64,000 nucleotides of DNA from Burkholderia cepacia. Its GTDB lineage: Bacteria; Pseudomonadota; Gammaproteobacteria; Burkholderiales; Burkholderiaceae. Each line of letters opens with the position of its first letter. Positions within the stretch are counted from its first letter, which is position 1. The notes under the pieces are model-generated. The model saw nothing but the letters and a program-made list of their open reading frames with translations, was not told the DNA's origin and did not search any database. The stretch covers positions 353,486-417,485 of the forward strand of contig NZ_LDWR01000041.1 in assembly GCF_001039005.1 (NCBI RefSeq), in the 5' to 3' direction. Positions 34,131 to 43,305 of the stretch are shown one piece after another. The translations under genes and the position numbers were made by a program.

Positions 34131-34476
34131 GGCGTGGCGTTCCTTCTGAAAGCGGCCGTGCGAACGGATGGCATCGTCGATCTCGGCCGTGCGGGCCGCA
34201 ACCGGCGCGCCCGGTTTGCTACGACGAATGTGAACGGCCAATGATCGCACGCTCGTCCCGATGCCGCTCGGCGGCTGTGCGGTGCCGATCGTGCACGGCG
34301 ATCGCCCGCCATCCCAGATAGTGATACCTCATTTTTGTAAACGACAATCATTCTCGTTTACGTTAGACTCCGCCGCTCGATAAAAACACGTCCGCGACAG
34401 CACGGACGCGTCACGCCGCCCGGATTCCGACTTGCCGCCCTGGGATGGATCACCGACTACCTCCGATTTGCGTCCC
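34131..34476. other. Intergenic region with Fur-type box before the TonB receptor
   Basis: This 346-base gap between divergent genes holds the Fur-like palindrome at 34337-34361. No other element was recognised in the GC-rich left part. Confidence 0.5.
34337..34361. promoter_or_regulatory. Putative Fur box
   Basis: Inverted arms GTAAACGA (34337-34344) and TCGTTTAC (34354-34361) enclose CAATCATTC. This resembles the GATAATGATTATC-type core of Fur sites (ACAATCATTCTC). It precedes the TonB-dependent receptor gene by about 116 bases, so iron repression is likely. Confidence 0.65.
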
Positions 34477-36657
34477 ATGTCGACACTTTCGATACCCGTT
34501 CGGCGTCTCACGCCGATTGCATTCGGCATTGCGCTCGCCTGCACGCTCCCTGCCGCGGCGCTTGCCCAGCAGGCTGCCCCCGGCGCCAGCGCTTCGCCCG
34601 ACGCGGCCGTGCTGCCGTCGATCAACGTGACCGGCGCCGCCGAGCCGCTGCCCGGCGACCTCGCGCCGACCTACGCGGGCGGCCAGGTCGCGCGCGGCGC
34701 GGATTTCGGCGTGCTCGGCCGGCAAAAGGCGAGCGACGTGCCGTTCAGCATGACCACCTACACGTCGAAACTGATCGAGGATCAGCAGGCGCGCACGCTC
34801 GCCGACGTGCTCGACAACGATCCGGCCGTGCGCAGCGCGTCCGGGTACGGCAACTTTTCGCAGGTGTTCGTCATCCGCGGCTTCCAGCTTGCCGGCGACG
34901 ACGTATCGCTGAACGGCCTGTACGGCGTCACGCCGCGGCAGCTCGTCGAAACCGACGCGGTCGAACGCGTCGACGTATTCAAGGGCGCGAATGCGTTCCT
35001 GAACGGCGCGTCGCCGAACGGCTCGGCGGTCGGCGGCGGCGTGAACCTGCAGTTGAAGCGCGCGGACGACAAGCCGCTCACACGCGTCACTGTCGACGGC
35101 GAGGTGTCCGGTTCGTTCGGCACGCATGTCGACATCGGGCGCCGCTTCGGCAGCGAAGGCCAGTTCGGCGTTCGCGTGAACCAGTCGATCCGCGGCGGCG
35201 ACACGGCCGTCGACGACGAGCGCCGCCGCAGCAACGTGACGGCCGTGTCGCTGGACTGGCGCGGTGACAAGCTGCGCCTGTACGGCGACTTCCTGTATCA
35301 ACGGCAGCGCATCGACAACGGCCGCCCCATCGTGCTGATCAGCGGCAACGCGTTGCCGGCCGTGCCGTCCGCGACGCACAACTATGCGCAGCCGTGGAGC
35401 TTCAGCGAGCTCGAGGACACGGTCGGGATCGTGCGCGCCGAATACGATTTCCTGCCCGCGTGGACGGCCTATGTGTCGGCCGGCGCGCGTCATACGAACG
35501 AGCACGGCGACTACTACACACCGACCTACTCGTCGTCCGGCACGACCGGCTCGCGCCTGAGCGTGCCGCACAAGGAAGATGCGCAGTCGACCGAAGCCGG
35601 CGTGCGCGGCCGCTTCACGACCGGCCCCGTGTCGCACTTCGTGACGGCCGGCGCGTCGTTCATCCGCATCGACAGCCAGTCCGCGTACACGATGTCGAAC
35701 GCGTTCCCGACGACGCTCTACGATCCGGCGCCGGTCACCTTCCCGCCGACCGCCTTCGCGGGCGGCAACATGGACGATCCGGGCACGGTCACCAGGACCT
35801 GGCTGCGCAGCTTCGCCGTATCCGACACGCTCGGCTTCCTCGACGACCGCGTGCTCTTCACGATCGGCGCGCGCCGCCAGTCGATCTCGGTCGACGACTT
35901 CAGCTACACGGGCGCGACCACCGCGACCTACAGCGACGCGATCACGACGCCGGTATTCGGTCTCGTCGTGAAGCCGTGGCGCAACGTGTCGATCTTCGCG
36001 AACCGCAGCGAGGCGCTCGCGCGGGGCGAAACCGCGCCGAGCACCGCGCGCAACGCGGGCCAGGCGCTGTCGCCGTTCCGCTCGAAGCAATACGAAGCCG
36101 GCATCCGCTACGACACCGACAAGTACGGCGCGTCGCTCGCGCTGTTCCAGATCGAGAAGCCGATGGCGTACACCGATCCGGCATCGAACCTGTTCGGCGC
36201 CAACGGCACGCAGCGGCACCGCGGCATCGAGACGGCCGTGTACGGCGAACCGTGGAAAGGCGTGCGGCTGATCGCGGGCGCGACGTACCTCAATGCAACG
36301 CTGCAGAACACCGCGGGCGGCGCCAACGACGGCAACCGGCCGATCGGCGTGCCGTCGTTCCTGTTCAACGCGGGCGCCGAATACGACGTGCCGATGCTGC
36401 GCGGCCTCACGCTGACCGCGCGCTGGATCCACACGGGGCCGCAGTATCTGGACGTCGCGAACACGATGTCGATCCAGGCGTGGGACCGAGTCGACCTCGG
36501 CGCGCGCTACGCGACGGAACTGTTCGGCAGGAAGACGACGTTCCGCGCGAACGTGCGCAACGTCGCGAACAAGTCGTACTGGTCGTCGACGATCGGCGGG
36601 TATCTGACGCAGGGCGATCCGCGCTCGGTGTGGTTGTCGATGACGACGGATTTCTGA
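34477..36657 (+). CDS. TonB-dependent siderophore receptor
   Basis: A 726-residue outer-membrane receptor with a signal peptide ending ALAQQAAPG. The plug domain covers about residues 70-210 (FSMTTYTSKLIEDQQARTL, LADVLDNDPAVRSASGY, VFVIRGFQ, and AVERVDVFKGANAFLNG). A 22-strand barrel follows, ending in the terminal Phe of SVWLSMTTDF. It imports a ferric siderophore driven by TonB. The ligand cannot be named. A Fur-like box lies upstream. The start at 34477 was chosen because it gives the proper signal peptide. Confidence 0.92.
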   Translation: MSTLSIPVRRLTPIAFGIALACTLPAAALAQQAAPGASASPDAAVLPSINVTGAAEPLPGDLAPTYAGGQVARGADFGVLGRQKASDVPFSMTTYTSKLIEDQQARTLADVLDNDPAVRSASGYGNFSQVFVIRGFQLAGDDVSLNGLYGVTPRQLVETDAVERVDVFKGANAFLNGASPNGSAVGGGVNLQLKRADDKPLTRVTVDGEVSGSFGTHVDIGRRFGSEGQFGVRVNQSIRGGDTAVDDERRRSNVTAVSLDWRGDKLRLYGDFLYQRQRIDNGRPIVLISGNALPAVPSATHNYAQPWSFSELEDTVGIVRAEYDFLPAWTAYVSAGARHTNEHGDYYTPTYSSSGTTGSRLSVPHKEDAQSTEAGVRGRFTTGPVSHFVTAGASFIRIDSQSAYTMSNAFPTTLYDPAPVTFPPTAFAGGNMDDPGTVTRTWLRSFAVSDTLGFLDDRVLFTIGARRQSISVDDFSYTGATTATYSDAITTPVFGLVVKPWRNVSIFANRSEALARGETAPSTARNAGQALSPFRSKQYEAGIRYDTDKYGASLALFQIEKPMAYTDPASNLFGANGTQRHRGIETAVYGEPWKGVRLIAGATYLNATLQNTAGGANDGNRPIGVPSFLFNAGAEYDVPMLRGLTLTARWIHTGPQYLDVANTMSIQAWDRVDLGARYATELFGRKTTFRANVRNVANKSYWSSTIGGYLTQGDPRSVWLSMTTDF

Positions 36658-36697
36658 CGTCAGCGGAAGGGAGTGGCGGGCCGCCGCCAGAGTTTGC

Positions 36698-36703
36698 TAT
36701 ACT
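36698..36703 (+). promoter_or_regulatory. -10 element of tRNA-Ser promoter
   Basis: TATACT lies 11 bases before the mature 5' end of tRNA-Ser, in a short AT-rich patch (TTTGCTATACTC). It fits a strong tRNA promoter; a clear -35 was not seen in the GC-rich sequence before it. Confidence 0.5.
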
Positions 36704-36714
36704 CTCGGTCTTCC

Positions 36715-36805
36715 GGAGAGATGGATGAGTGGTTTAAGTCGCACGCCTGGAAAGCGTGTATAGGTTAATCGCCTATCGGGGGTTCGAATCCCCCTCTCTC
36801 CGCCA
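36715..36805 (+). tRNA. tRNA-Ser (GGA)
   Basis: A complete class II tRNA with the acceptor GGAGAGA paired to TCTCTCC, discriminator G and encoded CCA. The anticodon loop CTGGAAA sits on stem CACGC/GCGTG, giving anticodon GGA at 36749-36751. The long variable arm (TATAGGTTAATCGCCTA) is typical of serine tRNAs, and the T-loop GGTTCGAATCC is intact. No duplicated 3' end or integrase lies next to it. Confidence 0.97.
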
Positions 36806-36813
36806 GAACGCAT

Positions 36814-36855
36814 GAAGCCCCTTGATTTCCCAGAAATCAAGGGGCTTCTCCTTTT
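36814..36855 (+). terminator. Rho-independent terminator after tRNA-Ser
   Basis: A 15-bp perfect stem, GAAGCCCCTTGATTT with AAATCAAGGGGCTTC, around the loop CCCAG, followed by TCCTTTT. Confidence 0.85.
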
Positions 36856-36892
36856 GGCGCGCAGACACGTCCCTATCCGCCCGCCTCCCGCG

Positions 36893-38908
36893 TCACGGAT
36901 GCCTGATGTAATCCACCAACGCCCGCGTATACTCATCCGGCCGCCGATCGCACAGACTCACCACGATCGCCACCGCAAACCCGGCCGGCACGCCGAACAC
37001 GCCTGAGCTGATCGGCTCGATCCCGAACCACGTGCGCCCCGCGAACCCGGTCAGCTGCGTGAAGTACGGATAGGTCGACACGATGTAGTACACGCACACC
37101 GCGAGCCCCGTCACCATCCCGGCGATCGCGCCGCGCGTCGTCGTGCGCTTCCAGAACACGCCGAGCACGAGCACCGGAAAGAAGCTCGATGCCGCGAGCG
37201 AGAACGCGGCGCCGACGAGGAACAGGATCTTCCCCGTATTGAGCGACGCGACATACGACGCGAACAACGCGACACCAAGCAGCAGCACCTTCGAGATCGT
37301 CACGCGCCGCTGGCTCGACGCATCGGGCGCGACCATGCAGTAATAGACGTCGTGCGACAGCGCGTTCGCGATCGTCAGCAGCAGCCCGTCCGCGGTCGAC
37401 AGCGCCGCGGCCAGCGCACCGGCCGCGATCAGTCCCGACACGACATACGGCAGCCCCGCGATCTCCGGCGCGGCCAGCACGACCATGTCCGGCTGCATCT
37501 GGATTTCCGACCAGTGCACGATGCCGTCGCGTATCACCTCGACGACGCTGATCAGGTCGGGCTCGAAGTGATGCCATTGCGTGACCCACGCCGGCAATTC
37601 GGCGAACGGCCGCCCGACGAGGTTCGCGAGGATCTCGTACTTGATCAGCACCGCGAGCACCGGCACGCTGAGATAGAACAGCGCGATGAAGAATAGCGTC
37701 CAGCCGACCGAGCGTCGTGCCGACGCGACCGACGTGGTCGTGTTGTAGCGCGTCAGGATGTGCGGCAGGCTCGCGGTGCCGAGCGACAGGCACAGCAGCA
37801 ACGCGAGGAAATTCCGCTCGCGCGGCTTGCGTTCGTCGTCGCTCGCGGCGGGAAACGGCTCGTGCATCGGCACGGGCGGTTCGGCACGGGCAAGCAGATC
37901 GTCGCGCGCCTGCGTCCACGCGACACGCGCCGCCGCCGGATCGCGCGGGAAGTCGGCCAGCTCGCGCTCGCGCTGGCTGATCTCGCGCAACGGCCCGTTG
38001 TGGCGCCGCAGGTCGGCGAGCTGGTCGGCAAGATGCCTGCGTGCGTCCGCATAGGACGCCGGCAGCCGGTCGAGCCGCGTCTGGATGTCCGCGGCTTGCC
38101 GGCGGTACGCGTCGCGCACCTGCTGCTCCCCGGACGCATCGCGCACCTTCGCCTCGCGCGCCGCGACGCGCTCCATCAGCTTGCCGTAACTGAACTGCGG
38201 CACGGGGCCAAGGCCGTTCTTCATCGCGATCAGCGACACCGGAATCAGGATCGCGCTGATCAGGATGATGTACTGCGCGACCTGCGTCCACGTGACCGCA
38301 CGCATCCCGCCGAGAAACGAGCACACGAGAATGCCCGCGAGCCCGCAGAAGATTCCGATCGCGAAATCGACGCCGATGAAGCGCGTCGCGATCAGGCCGA
38401 TCCCCTGGATCTGCGCGACCAGATACACGAACGAACACAGGATCGCCGCGCCGGCCGCCAGCGCGCGCACGGCGGTGCTCGAAAAGCGCGTGCCGAGAAA
38501 ATCGGGAATCGTATAGCGTGCGAGCTTGCGCACGTAAGGCGCGAGCAGGAAGGCGACGAGGCAGAACCCGCCGGTCCAGCCCATCACGTACGCCAGCGCG
38601 TCGTAGCCAGTGGAATAAAGCGATCCGGCCAGGCCGATGAACGACGCGGCCGACAGCCAGTCGGCCGCCGTCGCCATCCCGTTGAACGCGGACGGCACGC
38701 GCCGCCCGGCCACGTAGTACTCGACGAGATCGGACGTGCGCGACAGCAGCCCGATCACCGCATAAACGGCGATCGGCACGAACAGGAACACGTAGCCGAT
38801 CCAGACGCCGGAGCCGGTCGCGCGCTCGATCCGCCACATCAGCAGCACGAACCCGAGAAACCCCAGCGTGTAGAGCGCGTACGCGCGTATCAGTCGATGC
38901 GTCAGCAT
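36893..38908 (-). CDS. Sodium:solute symporter (acetate/monocarboxylate type)
   Basis: A 671-residue inner-membrane symporter of the SSS family, similar to ActP and to the VC_2705 subgroup found with DUF4212. The SSS signature region WLSAASFIGLAGSLYSTGYD and LARYTIPDFLGTRF are present. A hydrophilic insertion of about 130 residues (about 240-360, from ERVAAREAKVRDASGEQQV on) is predicted coiled coil. The DUF4212 gene starts just upstream on the same strand with 3 bases between. Acs lies next upstream, so uptake of acetate or another short carboxylate is a fair inference. Confidence 0.9.
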   Translation of the reverse strand: MLTHRLIRAYALYTLGFLGFVLLMWRIERATGSGVWIGYVFLFVPIAVYAVIGLLSRTSDLVEYYVAGRRVPSAFNGMATAADWLSAASFIGLAGSLYSTGYDALAYVMGWTGGFCLVAFLLAPYVRKLARYTIPDFLGTRFSSTAVRALAAGAAILCSFVYLVAQIQGIGLIATRFIGVDFAIGIFCGLAGILVCSFLGGMRAVTWTQVAQYIILISAILIPVSLIAMKNGLGPVPQFSYGKLMERVAAREAKVRDASGEQQVRDAYRRQAADIQTRLDRLPASYADARRHLADQLADLRRHNGPLREISQRERELADFPRDPAAARVAWTQARDDLLARAEPPVPMHEPFPAASDDERKPRERNFLALLLCLSLGTASLPHILTRYNTTTSVASARRSVGWTLFFIALFYLSVPVLAVLIKYEILANLVGRPFAELPAWVTQWHHFEPDLISVVEVIRDGIVHWSEIQMQPDMVVLAAPEIAGLPYVVSGLIAAGALAAALSTADGLLLTIANALSHDVYYCMVAPDASSQRRVTISKVLLLGVALFASYVASLNTGKILFLVGAAFSLAASSFFPVLVLGVFWKRTTTRGAIAGMVTGLAVCVYYIVSTYPYFTQLTGFAGRTWFGIEPISSGVFGVPAGFAVAIVVSLCDRRPDEYTRALVDYIRHP

Positions 38909-38911
38909 GAA

Positions 38912-39256
38912 TCAGCGCCCGCCGTGTGCGTTGGCGGTGCGCGCCGCATGGTCGTCATACGCGCGGCGCAGTGTGCGGTCCGCGCGTTGCATCAGCCCGA
39001 TGTAGACGACGATCAGCACGAGATACACGAGAATCGCGCCCTGCGCGCCGACATAGAACGGCAGGCTGAAACCCGCGAAGCGCACACCCGCGAGCGCGGG
39101 CGCGAAGAACGGCACGACGAACGACACCGTGAAGCCGATCGCCATCAACACCGCGATCAGCGCGACGTTGAAACGCCAGTAGCGCGCGTGGGCACGCGCG
39201 AGCGGTTCGGGAACGGGCGGTGGCGCAACGGGCGCGGGACGGGTCGGAACGGTCAT
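38912..39256 (-). CDS. DUF4212 domain-containing protein (symporter small subunit)
   Basis: A 114-residue protein with two transmembrane helices (FNVALIAVLMAIGFTVSFVV and YVGAQGAILVYLVLIVVYIG) and the conserved HARYWRFN before the first. DUF4212 proteins accompany SSS symporters of this subgroup. The ATG at 39256 was chosen over a TTG 15 bases further out. It is followed directly by the symporter gene. Confidence 0.9.
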   Translation of the reverse strand: MTVPTRPAPVAPPPVPEPLARAHARYWRFNVALIAVLMAIGFTVSFVVPFFAPALAGVRFAGFSLPFYVGAQGAILVYLVLIVVYIGLMQRADRTLRRAYDDHAARTANAHGGR

Positions 39257-39269
39257 GCCGTTATGTAGC

Positions 39270-39312
39270 AAAAAGCCCCTGCGCGGACAATCGGGATTGC
39301 CGCGCAGGGGCT
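39270..39312 (-). terminator. Rho-independent terminator of acs
   Basis: Read on the minus strand: AGCCCCTGCGCGG (39312-39300) pairs with CCGCGCAGGGGCT (39286-39274) and is followed by a T run. It separates acs from the DUF4212/symporter pair, 14 bases before the DUF4212 start. Confidence 0.8.
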
Positions 39313-39341
39313 CATGCGCGCGTCGCGCAAAGCAGGTGCGA

Positions 39342-41324
39342 TCAGCGCACTTCGGTGAGCTGGTCGAGGATCGCCGGGTTCTCGAGCGTGGACGTGTCCT
39401 GCGTGATCGCCTCGCCCTTCGCGAGCGAGCGCAGCAGGCGCCGCATGATCTTGCCCGAACGCGTCTTCGGCAGGTTGTCGCCGAACCGGATGTCCTTCGG
39501 CTTCGCGATCGGTCCGATCTGCTTGCCGACCCAGTCGCGCAACGTCTTCGCGAGCGCCGCGGCTTCCTCGCCTTCCGGGCGCGAACGCTTCAGCACCACG
39601 AACGCGACCACGGCCTCGCCCGTCGTGTCGTCCGGCCGGCCGACCACGGCCGCCTCGGCGACGAGCTCGTGCGAAACCAGCGCCGACTCGATCTCCATCG
39701 TGCCGAGCCGGTGGCCCGACACGTTCAGCACGTCGTCGATCCGGCCCATGATCGTGAAGTAGCCGGTGTCCTTGTCGCGCACGGTGCCGTCGCCGGCGAG
39801 ATACAGCCGGCCGCCGAGTTCCTCGGGGTAGTAGCTCTTCTTGAAGCGCTCCGGGTCGCCCCAGATCGTGCGGATCATCGCGGGCCACGGGCGCTTGACG
39901 ACGAGGATGCCGCCCTGCCCGTTCGGCACGTCCTGGCCCGTCTCGTCGACCACCGCGGCCATGATGCCCGGCAGCGGCAGCGTGCACGAACCGGGCACGG
40001 TCGGCGTCGCGCCCGGCAGCGGCGTGATCATGTGGCCGCCCGTCTCGGTCTGCCACCACGTGTCGACGATCGGGCAGCGCTCCTGGCCGACGTGCTTGTG
40101 ATACCACATCCATGCTTCCGGATTGATCGGCTCGCCGACCGTGCCGATGATGCGCAGGCTCGACAGGTCATGGCTCTTCGGATGTACCTTGTCGTCGGCT
40201 TCGGCCGCCTTGATCAGCGAACGGATCGCGGTCGGCGCGGTGTAGAACACGGTGACCTTGTGATCGCCGATCATCTTCCAGAAGCGGCCGGCGTCCGGAT
40301 AGGTCGGCACGCCCTCGAACACGACCTGCGTGCCGCCGCACGCGAGCGGGCCGTAGGTGATGTACGTGTGGCCCGTGACCCAGCCGATGTCGGCCGTGCA
40401 CCAGAACACGTCGGTCGGCTTCCAGTCGAAGGTCCACTTCATCGTCTGCGCGGCCCACAGCAGGTAGCCGCCCGTGCTGTGCTGCACGCCCTTCGGCTTG
40501 CCGGTCGAGCCCGACGTATACAGGATGAACAGCGGATGCTCGGCGCCGACCCATGCCGGCTCGCATTGATCGGACTCGCCGTCCGACAGTTCGTGCATCC
40601 ACAGGTCGCGGTCCGCATGCCAGTCGATCTTGCCGCCGGTGCGGCGATAGACGATCACGCTCTTCACCGCTTCGCAGCCGCCCAGCGCGATCGCCTCGTC
40701 GGCGATGCTCTTGAGCGGCAGCGTCTTGCCGCCGCGCGCCTGCTCGTCGGCCGTGATCAGCGCCACCGCGCCGACGTCGACGAGCCGCTCGTTCAGCGAT
40801 TTCGCGGAGAAGCCGCCGAACACGACCGAGTGCGTCGCGCCGATGCGCGCGCAGGCCTGCATCGCGACGATGCCTTCGATCGACATCGGAATATAGATGA
40901 CCACGCGATCGCCCTTGCCGATCCCGCGTTTCTTCAGCGCATTCGCGAAGCGCGACACGCGCGCCAGCAGATCCGCATAGGTGACGCGCGTGACGGTGCC
41001 GTCGTCCGCCTCGAAGATCACCGCGACGCGCTCGCCGTTGCCGGCTTCGACATGGCGGTCGAGGCAGTTGTACGACGCGTTCAGCTCGCCGTCGTCGAAC
41101 CACTTGTAGAACGGCGCGTTGCTCTCGTCGAGCACCTTCGTGAACGGCTTGTGCCACGCGAGGCCCTCGCGTGCGAGACGCGCCCAGAAGCCTTCGTAAT
41201 CGGCCTCGGCCTCGGCGGCGAGCGCGCGATAGGCCGGCATGCCGGAAATGGTTGCCGCCTTCTCGAGCGCCGCGGGCGGCGCAAACTGACGGGTTTCGTG
41301 AAGAACCGATTCAATCGCAGACAT
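39342..41324 (-). CDS. acs: Acetyl-CoA synthetase
   Basis: AMP-forming acetate:CoA ligase of 660 residues, the standard length. The adenylate motif YTSGSTGKPKGVQHSTGGYL, GWVTGHTYITYGPL and the C-terminal LPKTRSGKIMRRLLR (with the regulatory acetylatable Lys) are present. It activates acetate for the TCA and glyoxylate cycles. It has its own terminator, yet lies just ahead of a carboxylate-type symporter on the same strand. Confidence 0.97.
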   Translation of the reverse strand: MSAIESVLHETRQFAPPAALEKAATISGMPAYRALAAEAEADYEGFWARLAREGLAWHKPFTKVLDESNAPFYKWFDDGELNASYNCLDRHVEAGNGERVAVIFEADDGTVTRVTYADLLARVSRFANALKKRGIGKGDRVVIYIPMSIEGIVAMQACARIGATHSVVFGGFSAKSLNERLVDVGAVALITADEQARGGKTLPLKSIADEAIALGGCEAVKSVIVYRRTGGKIDWHADRDLWMHELSDGESDQCEPAWVGAEHPLFILYTSGSTGKPKGVQHSTGGYLLWAAQTMKWTFDWKPTDVFWCTADIGWVTGHTYITYGPLACGGTQVVFEGVPTYPDAGRFWKMIGDHKVTVFYTAPTAIRSLIKAAEADDKVHPKSHDLSSLRIIGTVGEPINPEAWMWYHKHVGQERCPIVDTWWQTETGGHMITPLPGATPTVPGSCTLPLPGIMAAVVDETGQDVPNGQGGILVVKRPWPAMIRTIWGDPERFKKSYYPEELGGRLYLAGDGTVRDKDTGYFTIMGRIDDVLNVSGHRLGTMEIESALVSHELVAEAAVVGRPDDTTGEAVVAFVVLKRSRPEGEEAAALAKTLRDWVGKQIGPIAKPKDIRFGDNLPKTRSGKIMRRLLRSLAKGEAITQDTSTLENPAILDQLTEVR

Positions 41325-41639
41325 CGACTACCCCTTGGTGAACATGAATCCTCTGCATGGCGGCGCGATCGTGCGCGCCGCGCGTCTTGGCCGGCGCATG
41401 TGCGCCGCTGTCTCCCACCCATCCGCGCACGGCCGCGAAAGCTGCGCGCGATGCTGCACCGCACCACGTCACGCGTTGGCGAACGTGCGGCCCGGTAGTT
41501 TGCACGATAAGCGCTCCAACTTACCCGTCACTTACGCGGCATGGCCGTTGGCAGAGCCGTTTCGCACGTCGGGCGGCGCTTTACGCTGTTACAAACGCGA
41601 CCCTACAATCCTAACTGAACTCGCCTCCCGGATTCCAGC
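41325..41639. other. Intergenic region between acs and the EamA gene
   Basis: This 315-base gap between divergent genes includes a promoter for the plus-strand gene at 41580-41609. On the acs side I saw no strong promoter match and no regulatory palindrome. Confidence 0.5.
41580..41609 (+). promoter_or_regulatory. Probable sigma-70 promoter of the EamA gene
   Basis: TTTACG (41580-41585) and TACAAT (41604-41609), with an 18-base spacer, 30 bases before the start codon. Confidence 0.5.
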
Positions 41640-42548
41640 TTGAATCGCTACGCCCTCTTCCTCATCCTGTCGATGCTGTTCGTCGGCAGCAACGTCGGTA
41701 TCGGTAAATCCATCGTTGCATTCGTCCCTGTCGCCATCCTCACCACGCTGCGCTTCGTGATCGCGATCGCCGTGCTGTGGCCGCTGTTCAGCCCCGTGAA
41801 AATGCGCGCGGTCAAGCGCGGCGAGTGGCTGAACCTGTTCTTGCAGGCCTTCTTCGGCACCTTCATGTTCACGCTGCTGATGCTCAACGGCGTGCAGCGC
41901 ACCAGCGCGGTGGCGGCCGGCGTCATCACGAGCACGATCCCGGCCATCGTCGCGCTGTTCGCTTGGCTGATCCTGCGCGAAAAACCGAACGGCCGTGCGC
42001 TCGTGTCGATCGCGCTCGCGATCGTCGGCGTCGTGACGATCAACCTCGCCAACGGCGGCGCGGCCGGGCACGGCGCGCACGGCGAAGCGTCCGGCTCGCT
42101 GGCCGGCAACCTGCTGATCCTCGGGGCCGTGTGCTGCGAATCGATCTACGTGATCCTGTCGCGCCGGCTCACGCAGACGCTCGCGCCGATCGACATCTGC
42201 GCGTATACACACCTGTTCGGCCTGTTCCTGATGCTGCCGCTCGGCGCGACGGCGCTGTGGCACTTCGATTACGCGAGCGTGCCGGCCGGCACGTGGGCGC
42301 TCGTCGTCTGGTACGGGCTGTCAGCCAGCATCTTTTCGTTCTGGCTGTGGATGAAAGGCATCCGGCACGTGCCGGGCAGCCTCGCCGGCGTGTTCAGCGC
42401 GGTGCTGCCGATCGCCGCCGCCGCGTACGGCATCGCGTTCCTCGGCGAACGCCCGACGCTCGCACACGGCATCGCGCTCGCGTGCGTCGTCACCGGCATC
42501 GTACTCGCGAGCCTGCGCGTGAAACGCGTGCCGGCCGCCGCCTCCTGA
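41640..42548 (+). CDS. EamA/DMT family transporter
   Basis: A 302-residue inner-membrane protein with two EamA domains (about 10 helices). MLFVGSNVGIGKSIVAFVPV and VQRTSAVAAGVITSTIPAIVALFAWLILREK in the first half, and FSFWLWMKGIRHVPGSLAGV in the second, fit drug/metabolite exporters. It uses a TTG start at 41640; no upstream ATG is in frame before a stop. Substrate unknown. Confidence 0.85.
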   Translation: MNRYALFLILSMLFVGSNVGIGKSIVAFVPVAILTTLRFVIAIAVLWPLFSPVKMRAVKRGEWLNLFLQAFFGTFMFTLLMLNGVQRTSAVAAGVITSTIPAIVALFAWLILREKPNGRALVSIALAIVGVVTINLANGGAAGHGAHGEASGSLAGNLLILGAVCCESIYVILSRRLTQTLAPIDICAYTHLFGLFLMLPLGATALWHFDYASVPAGTWALVVWYGLSASIFSFWLWMKGIRHVPGSLAGVFSAVLPIAAAAYGIAFLGERPTLAHGIALACVVTGIVLASLRVKRVPAAAS

Positions 42549-42661
42549 TCGGTCCCCGACCGCGCCGGCGCGTCGCTGCAGTCGCGCCGGCCGACGCGTT
42601 ACAATAGCGCGCCTTTTCAAGATTACCCCGATACCTGCGCACCGCGCCCCGCACCGCCATC

Positions 42662-43270
42662 ATGTCCGCCCCGCATTCGCCCGGCCGCCCGGCCCGTCGC
42701 CCGCTTCGCCCGCTTCCCGCGCTGATCTTCATGAGCCGCTGGCTCCAGGTTCCGCTTTATCTGGGCCTGATCGTCGCGCAAGCCGTCTACGTGTTCCTGT
42801 TCCTGAAGGAAGTCTGGCACCTGCTGTCGCATGCGACCAGCCTCGACGAAATCAGCGTGATGCTCGCGGTCCTCGGCCTGATCGACGTGGTGATGATCTC
42901 GAACCTGCTGATCATGGTGATCGTCGGCGGTTACGAAACATTCGTGTCACGCCTCGGCATCGAGGGCCACCCCGACGAGCCCGAGTGGCTCGACCACGTG
43001 AACGCGGGCGTGCTGAAGGTCAAGCTGTCGATGGCGCTGATCAGCATTTCGTCGATCCACCTGCTGAAGACGTTCATCAACCCCGACCAGCACACGATGC
43101 ACGCGATCATGTGGCAGGTGATCATCCACGTGTCGTTCCTCGTGTCGGCGCTCGTGATGGCGTGGGTCGACCGTCTGACGACGCATACGCATCCCGCCCA
43201 TTTCCACGAGACGCATGCGCCCGTCGCGGCCGCGTCCCGCAAGCCGGCCGAAGCAGCCGTCAACGCATAA
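42662..43270 (+). CDS. UPF0114 (TIGR00645/YqhA-type) membrane protein
   Basis: A 202-residue membrane protein with four hydrophobic segments. SRWLQVPLYLGLIVAQAVYV, VMISNLLIMVIVGGYETFVS and KVKLSMALISISSIHLLKTF are the conserved signature of this uncharacterised family. The C-terminus is His/Ala-rich. It precedes the fumarase gene by 35 bases on the same strand; shared transcription is possible. A TACAAT -10-like hexamer is at 42600. Confidence 0.9.
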   Translation: MSAPHSPGRPARRPLRPLPALIFMSRWLQVPLYLGLIVAQAVYVFLFLKEVWHLLSHATSLDEISVMLAVLGLIDVVMISNLLIMVIVGGYETFVSRLGIEGHPDEPEWLDHVNAGVLKVKLSMALISISSIHLLKTFINPDQHTMHAIMWQVIIHVSFLVSALVMAWVDRLTTHTHPAHFHETHAPVAAASRKPAEAAVNA

Positions 43271-43305
43271 AACGCATTCCCCACTGTCCCCACAGAGTCT
43301 CAGCC

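Noticed and set aside
36715..36855. tRNA-Ser as an integration site for a mobile element
   Set aside because: No integrase, no repeated tRNA 3' end, and the next genes (symporter, acs) are ordinary chromosomal genes.
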